Below are positions 60,255-64,000 of a DNA stretch of 64,000 bases, one piece after another (within the stretch, counting starts at the first letter, position 1; each line of letters opens with the position of its first letter). The notes under the pieces were generated by a model. That model saw nothing but the letters and a program-made list of their open reading frames with translations, had not been told where the DNA came from and did not search any database. This DNA comes from Staphylococcus auricularis (GTDB taxonomy: Bacteria; Bacillota; Bacilli; Staphylococcales; Staphylococcaceae): NCBI RefSeq assembly GCF_001500315.1, contig NZ_LLER01000018.1, positions 1 through 64,000 on the forward strand, written 5' to 3'. The position numbers were made by a program, and so were the translations under genes.

Positions 60255-61433
60255 CTAATTCCCCTTTATTTGTTGGTGCTCGGCCTGAATTTCAGCGAGT
60301 AACGTTGGATTGCTGATTAATTCTAGACCCATTAGCGCGAGTATTTTAGCGCCGTTAATTAAAGCTTCGGCCCCTTGTACACTTGCAGCTGCTTCTCTAA
60401 AACGATGGGTATGGCCCACGAGATTACGTGAGCCTATCTTGATATGTGGATGGATCGTTGGTACGACATGACTGACGTTCCCAGTATCAGTCGAACCGTA
60501 ACCAAAGTCTTCATCAACCACACGTTCTCCCATTTCAATTGCATATTTACGAAATAGATCATCCAATTTGGGCGTGATGATAAATTCGTTGACGCCGTTT
60601 TGTATCGGCGCAAATTCAAAATCACATCCGGTTTGAAGTGCAGCCCCTTTTGCAATTTGTCTTACACGGTCTGTGAGTATGTCGAGCTCTTCACGCGATG
60701 TCGCACGTGTATAGAATCGTGCATGCGTGAAATCCGGTATAATATTTGCAGCACTGCCTCCATTGATAATGATGCCGTGTACGCGTTGGTTCTCTTTGAT
60801 GTGTTGTCTCAGTTGTGCGACACCGTTAAAGTAAGAAATCATCGCATCTAATGCATTGCGTGCTTATGGTGCATTTTCAGAGGCGTGAGCACTTTTTCCG
60901 TAAAATTTAATATCCAAGACATCTACAGCTAGTGTCGGCCCAGTCACGTACGTTTCATTACCTGGATGTACCATGAGAGCTACATCCAAATCATCGAAAA
61001 TATCCGCTTTGACATATGAGGCTTTCGCACTGCCGTTCTCTCCACCTTCTTCAGCTGGACAACCATACACAATCACTTGTCCACCCAAATCATCAATGAC
61101 TTTAGATAATGCAATCCCTGCTAAAATACTCGTCGTGCCGATAATATTGTGACCACAAGCATGTCCTAAACCAGGTAATGCATCATATTCTGCTAAAAAG
61201 CCGATATTAGGTCCCTCTTTACCAGAGTCATAACGGGCAATAAATCCAGTACCATGACTCGCTATATCCGTCTCCACCTCAAAACCATGATTACTTAATT
61301 GTTCACTCAGTGTCCTTGAAGCAAAAATTTCTTCGTTTCCTAATTCTGGACGTTGGTGAATGCGATGGCTCATCAAAATGTAATCAGATCGCTGATTATC
61401 TATAAAATCTAAGATAAATTGCTTAATCTCCAT
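60255..61433 (-). pseudogene. M20-family amidohydrolase/peptidase interrupted by one in-frame stop
   Basis: One continuous frame of 392 codons with TAA at 60864-60866 (codon 190). The first part has the di-metal site: GNEEIFASRTL, ALPGLGHACGHNIIG (H, D) and CPAEEGGENGSAK (catalytic EE). After the TAA the frame continues ARNALDAMISYFNG, as expected for the dimerisation lid, and ends with the C-terminal metal histidine region (VGHTHRFREAAASV). There is no shift or deletion, so this is a single nonsense change or a sequencing error. An internal ATG at 60842 could restart, but both halves are needed for the active site. Confidence 0.88.
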
Positions 61434-61610
61434 ATATTATTACTCTTTTACAAACGTACACAATGTTGTTAAATTATTATTAAATATGTCGCTTTAAAGT
61501 TGGTTACTTGTGTATTTTTAATTATTACCTATTTTATCGGATATACTCGTTTTTGCAACAATTTTCTGTTATTTAAGCTAAAATGTATCTATCGCATGGG
61601 GTTAGTGAAA

Positions 61611-61639
61611 TTGTAAAAGTGTATAGCAATTGATACAAT
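61611..61639 (+). promoter_or_regulatory. luxS promoter
   Basis: TTGTAA (61611-61616), 17 nt, TACAAT (61634-61639) on the plus strand, ending 31 bases before the luxS ATG. Confidence 0.75.
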
Positions 61640-61670
61640 GACGGTAGGATTGAACTTAGGAGGGTTAGAC

Positions 61671-62141
61671 ATGACAAAAATGAACGTTGAAAGCTTTAAC
61701 TTAGACCACACTAAAGTTGTAGCACCATTTATTCGCTTAGCAGGTACAGTAGAAGGATTAAATGGCGATACAATTCACAAATATGATATTCGCTTTAAAC
61801 AACCGAACAAAGCACACATGGATATGCCAGGACTTCATTCACTTGAACATTTAATGGCTGAAAATATCAGAAACCATACTGACAAAGTTGTCGATTTAAG
61901 TCCAATGGGTTGTCAAACAGGTTTCTACGTTTCTTTCATCAACCATGATGACTACGATGACGTATTAAATATCGTTGAACAAACACTTAACGATGTCTTA
62001 AATGCGACTGAAGTCCCTGCATGTAATGAAGTACAATGTGGTTGGGCAGCAAGCCACTCATTAGACGGTGCAAAAGCCATTGCACAAGACTTTTTAGATC
62101 ATCGTGATCAATGGCATGATATTTACGGTACAGGAGAATAA
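61671..62141 (+). CDS. luxS: S-ribosylhomocysteine lyase LuxS
   Basis: A 156-residue metalloenzyme that cleaves S-ribosylhomocysteine to homocysteine and the AI-2 precursor DPD, in the activated methyl cycle. The metal ligands H56 and H60 (HSLEH) and C123 (QCGWA) and the catalytic C81 (GCQTGFY) are all present. The ATG at 61671 (MTKMNVE) has AGGAGGG 8 nt upstream. Confidence 0.98.
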   Translation: MTKMNVESFNLDHTKVVAPFIRLAGTVEGLNGDTIHKYDIRFKQPNKAHMDMPGLHSLEHLMAENIRNHTDKVVDLSPMGCQTGFYVSFINHDDYDDVLNIVEQTLNDVLNATEVPACNEVQCGWAASHSLDGAKAIAQDFLDHRDQWHDIYGTGE

Positions 62142-62156
62142 TATCTTCTAACTATC

Positions 62157-62230
62157 AAAAAAGCCTTATCCTATAGCGAGTAATCATGACATCATATGTC
62201 TTAGCTCGTCATTAGGATAAGGCTTTTTTT
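62157..62230. terminator. Bidirectional terminator between luxS and the DoxX-like gene
   Basis: Perfect 12-base arms AAGCCTTATCCT (62161-62172) and AGGATAAGGCTT (62214-62225) enclose a loop with a smaller AGCGAG/CTCGT-type pairing. A- and T-runs flank it on both sides. Confidence 0.95.
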
Positions 62231-62234
62231 CTTT

Positions 62235-62588
62235 TTATAATGCTTTAATGATTTTCATTAATACAAATTGTAGTGGCAAGCGCGCATATAAGATCCATTT
62301 AGGTAAATGTAACTCACCTAATGCCACTTGCTTTCTCGCCATGTAAATATTAGCAGGAAATACAGCTAATAAGAAAGCATTCATCGCATTTTTCATAGTT
62401 TGACCGGGTCTTCTTATAAATAAAGTCAAGCCAAATATAATTTCGAATACGCCAGTAATCAATACAGCCGTTTTACGTAATGGTAAGTAATGCGGTACGA
62501 TTTTTCTAAAGCCTGACTCATTGGTAAAGTGTAATATGCCAGCGCCAGTAAAAATCGCTGCTATAAACATGCGTAACAATTTCATCAT
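62235..62588 (-). CDS. DoxX-like membrane protein
   Basis: A 117-residue protein with four hydrophobic segments and the DoxX-type start [20 protein letters not shown]. Family members are often linked to quinone or redox processes but this one has no known role. Its ATG overlaps the deoB stop by 4 bases (ATGA), so it is co-translated with deoB. Confidence 0.85.
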   Translation of the reverse strand: MMKLLRMFIAAIFTGAGILHFTNESGFRKIVPHYLPLRKTAVLITGVFEIIFGLTLFIRRPGQTMKNAMNAFLLAVFPANIYMARKQVALGELHLPKWILYARLPLQFVLMKIIKAL

Positions 62589-63772
62589 TCTCGTTCTCCC
62601 ATTTCAGCGAGATAACTTGAACCAAACTCTGGCAATGTGACGCCAAAATTATCTGCTATCGTCGCACCGATAGAACTAAATGTTGTATCTTGTGATAACG
62701 CATGATATTGATTGATTTTCGGACTGAACATCAAGACTGGAATGTATTCACGCGTATGATCTGTACCTTCTGCAATTGGGTCATTACCGTGGTCTGCAGT
62801 GATAATCACTAAGTCATCTTCTTGTAATGCGTCTATGAGTTCTGGTAAGCGATTATCAAAGTCTTTCAATGCTTGCGCATATCCAGGTTTGTCACGACGA
62901 TGACCATATTTCGCATCAAAGTCAACGAGATTTAAGAAACTTAAACCGCTGAAGTCACGTTTTACGGTTTGTATTAATTGATCCATACCGTCCATGTTGT
63001 CTTTCGTACGGATCGCTTCAGTCACACCTTCACCATCATATATATCATTGATTTTACCTAAGGCAATGACATCATAGCCAGCATCTTTCAACTCGTTCAT
63101 CACTGTACGACCAAATGGTTTGAGCGCATAGTCATGGCGATTAGAGGTACGTGTGAAGTTACCTGGTTCACCTACATAAGGACGTGCAATAATACGACCA
63201 ATCAGATATTTAGGATCTTTCGTTAACTCTCTTACTTTTTCACAAATGTCATAGAGCTCTTCTAACGGGATGACATCTTCATGTGCTGCGATTTGTAAAA
63301 CAGGGTCAGCTGAAGTATAAACAATCAGATCACCCGTTTTCATCTGATGTTCGCCCCACTCCTCTATAATCTGCGTACCAGATGCAGGACGGTTAGCCAC
63401 AACTTTACGGCCAGTCATCGCTTCAATTTCTTGTACGAGTTCATCTGGAAAGCCATTAGGATACACTTTAAATGGTTGCATAATATTTAAGCCCATGATT
63501 TCCCAATGACCTGTCATTGTATCTTTACCAACAGATGCTTCACTTAATTTTGTGTAAAACGCTTGTGGTGCATCCACGGATGAAACCACTGGTAAAGTTT
63601 CTATGTTCCCAAGTCCTAGACGCTCTAAGTTAGGTAATGTTTCTGAAAAACCTTCTAACGTGTGTTTTAATGTATGACTTCCTTCGTCACCAAACGCTTC
63701 TGCGTCAGGGCCTTCGCCAATACCTACTGAATCCATTACAATTAAATGTACGCGTTTAAATAGTGTTGTCAT
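62585..63772 (-). CDS. deoB: Phosphopentomutase
   Basis: A 395-residue alkaline-phosphatase-superfamily mutase interconverting (deoxy)ribose 1- and 5-phosphate in nucleoside catabolism. Metal ligands are visible at both ends ([39 protein letters not shown]), and the phosphorylated threonine lies in [23 protein letters not shown] precedes the ATG. It follows pdp by 12 bases. Confidence 0.98.
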   Translation of the reverse strand: MTTLFKRVHLIVMDSVGIGEGPDAEAFGDEGSHTLKHTLEGFSETLPNLERLGLGNIETLPVVSSVDAPQAFYTKLSEASVGKDTMTGHWEIMGLNIMQPFKVYPNGFPDELVQEIEAMTGRKVVANRPASGTQIIEEWGEHQMKTGDLIVYTSADPVLQIAAHEDVIPLEELYDICEKVRELTKDPKYLIGRIIARPYVGEPGNFTRTSNRHDYALKPFGRTVMNELKDAGYDVIALGKINDIYDGEGVTEAIRTKDNMDGMDQLIQTVKRDFSGLSFLNLVDFDAKYGHRRDKPGYAQALKDFDNRLPELIDALQEDDLVIITADHGNDPIAEGTDHTREYIPVLMFSPKINQYHALSQDTTFSSIGATIADNFGVTLPEFGSSYLAEMGERE

Positions 63773-63784
63773 GTCAAACTCTCC

Positions 63785-64000
63785 CTACTCTGTAATCATT
63801 TTATATATCAATGTGGGTGCGTCACCACTGTCAGATATTGTTATATTATCTAGCAGTTTTTGTTTAACCTCTTCTATCTCTTCTTGGTTACTATAGATGG
63901 TCAACAACGATTCACCTTCGTTCACATTGTCTCCAACTTTTTTATTTAACACAAGTCCAACGCTTAAGTCGATCTCGTCTTCTTTCGTCTTTCTTCCTGC
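63785..64000 (-). CDS. pdp: Pyrimidine-nucleoside phosphorylase, C-terminal end (cut by the window edge)
   Basis: The last 71 codons of a minus-strand frame running off the right edge and ending at TAG 63785-63787. The visible part includes the conserved [20 protein letters not shown] and [17 protein letters not shown], the C-terminal domain of pyrimidine/thymidine phosphorylases. It releases (deoxy)ribose 1-phosphate, the deoB substrate, which fits the adjacent gene. Confidence 0.92.
   Translation of the reverse strand, partial: AGRKTKEDEIDLSVGLVLNKKVGDNVNEGESLLTIYSNQEEIEEVKQKLLDNITISDSGDAPTLIYKMITE

Noticed and set aside
60255-60842. Treating the two halves of the M20 gene as two separate genes
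   Set aside because: They share one frame with only a TAA between them. The second half alone lacks the main metal site and has no ribosome site before its ATG.

Overview
The window is chromosomal DNA from a low-GC Firmicute, almost certainly a Staphylococcus that is not S. aureus. Three things support this: the 16S 5' end; the gene order (tex, sigB-rsbWVU, mazFE, alr, acpS, cshA, murF-ddl, rodA, cls2, thi genes, sceD, fabZ, murA, atp operon, upp-glyA, prmC-prfA-tdk-rpmE2-rho, murZ-fba-pyrG-rpoE, coaW, luxS, deoB-pdp); and proteins that I recognise as close but clearly non-identical relatives of S. aureus proteins. I cannot name the species. Nearly everything is on the minus strand. The plus-strand genes are rodA, cls2, a ywpF-like gene, coaW and luxS.

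Region by region. 1-724: 5' end of a 16S rRNA gene preceded by tRNA-Gly and tRNA-Leu and one near-consensus promoter. 1.0-9.5 kb: sprT-tex, the sigB stress regulon (rsbU-rsbV-rsbW-sigB, with an internal SigB promoter), the mazEF toxin-antitoxin pair, alr and acpS. 9.5-16.7 kb: three PH-domain membrane proteins, the helicase gene cshA, and murF-ddl. 16.9-24.1 kb: rodA, a 46-codon small gene, csoR-csoZ with a CsoR-type operator, cls2, an M23 peptidase, an ISL3 transposase remnant and yidC. 23.5-26.6 kb: tenA-thiD-thiM-thiE behind a TPP riboswitch. 26.7-31.3 kb: sceD with two WalR boxes, ssb, ywpF-like, fabZ, murA and a DUF1146 gene. 31.4-38.2 kb: the complete atpIBEFHAGDC operon. 38.3-50.6 kb: mnaA, upp, glyA, ywlG, arginine phosphatase, sua5, prmC, prfA, tdk, rpmE2, rho, aldA and a HxlR regulator. 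50.7-55.9 kb: murZ, fba, pyrG with a CTP-sensing attenuator, and rpoE. 56-64 kb: a double GNAT protein, coaW, a DUF2750 protein, an ATP-grasp/M20 pair whose M20 gene is broken by one stop codon, luxS, a DoxX-like gene, deoB and the 3' end of pdp.

Functionally this is core genome: general stress response, cell-wall precursor synthesis (alr, ddl, murF, murA, murZ, mnaA, rodA), energy (F1Fo ATPase), nucleotide salvage and synthesis (upp, tdk, pyrG, deoB, pdp), thiamine salvage, translation and termination factors. I see no prophage, CRISPR array or resistance island. The most interesting material lies between genes: several recognisable cis-regulatory elements, a recurrent class of long branched terminators, a dispersed repeat, a small unannotated gene, and the disrupted M20/ATP-grasp pair of unknown chemistry.
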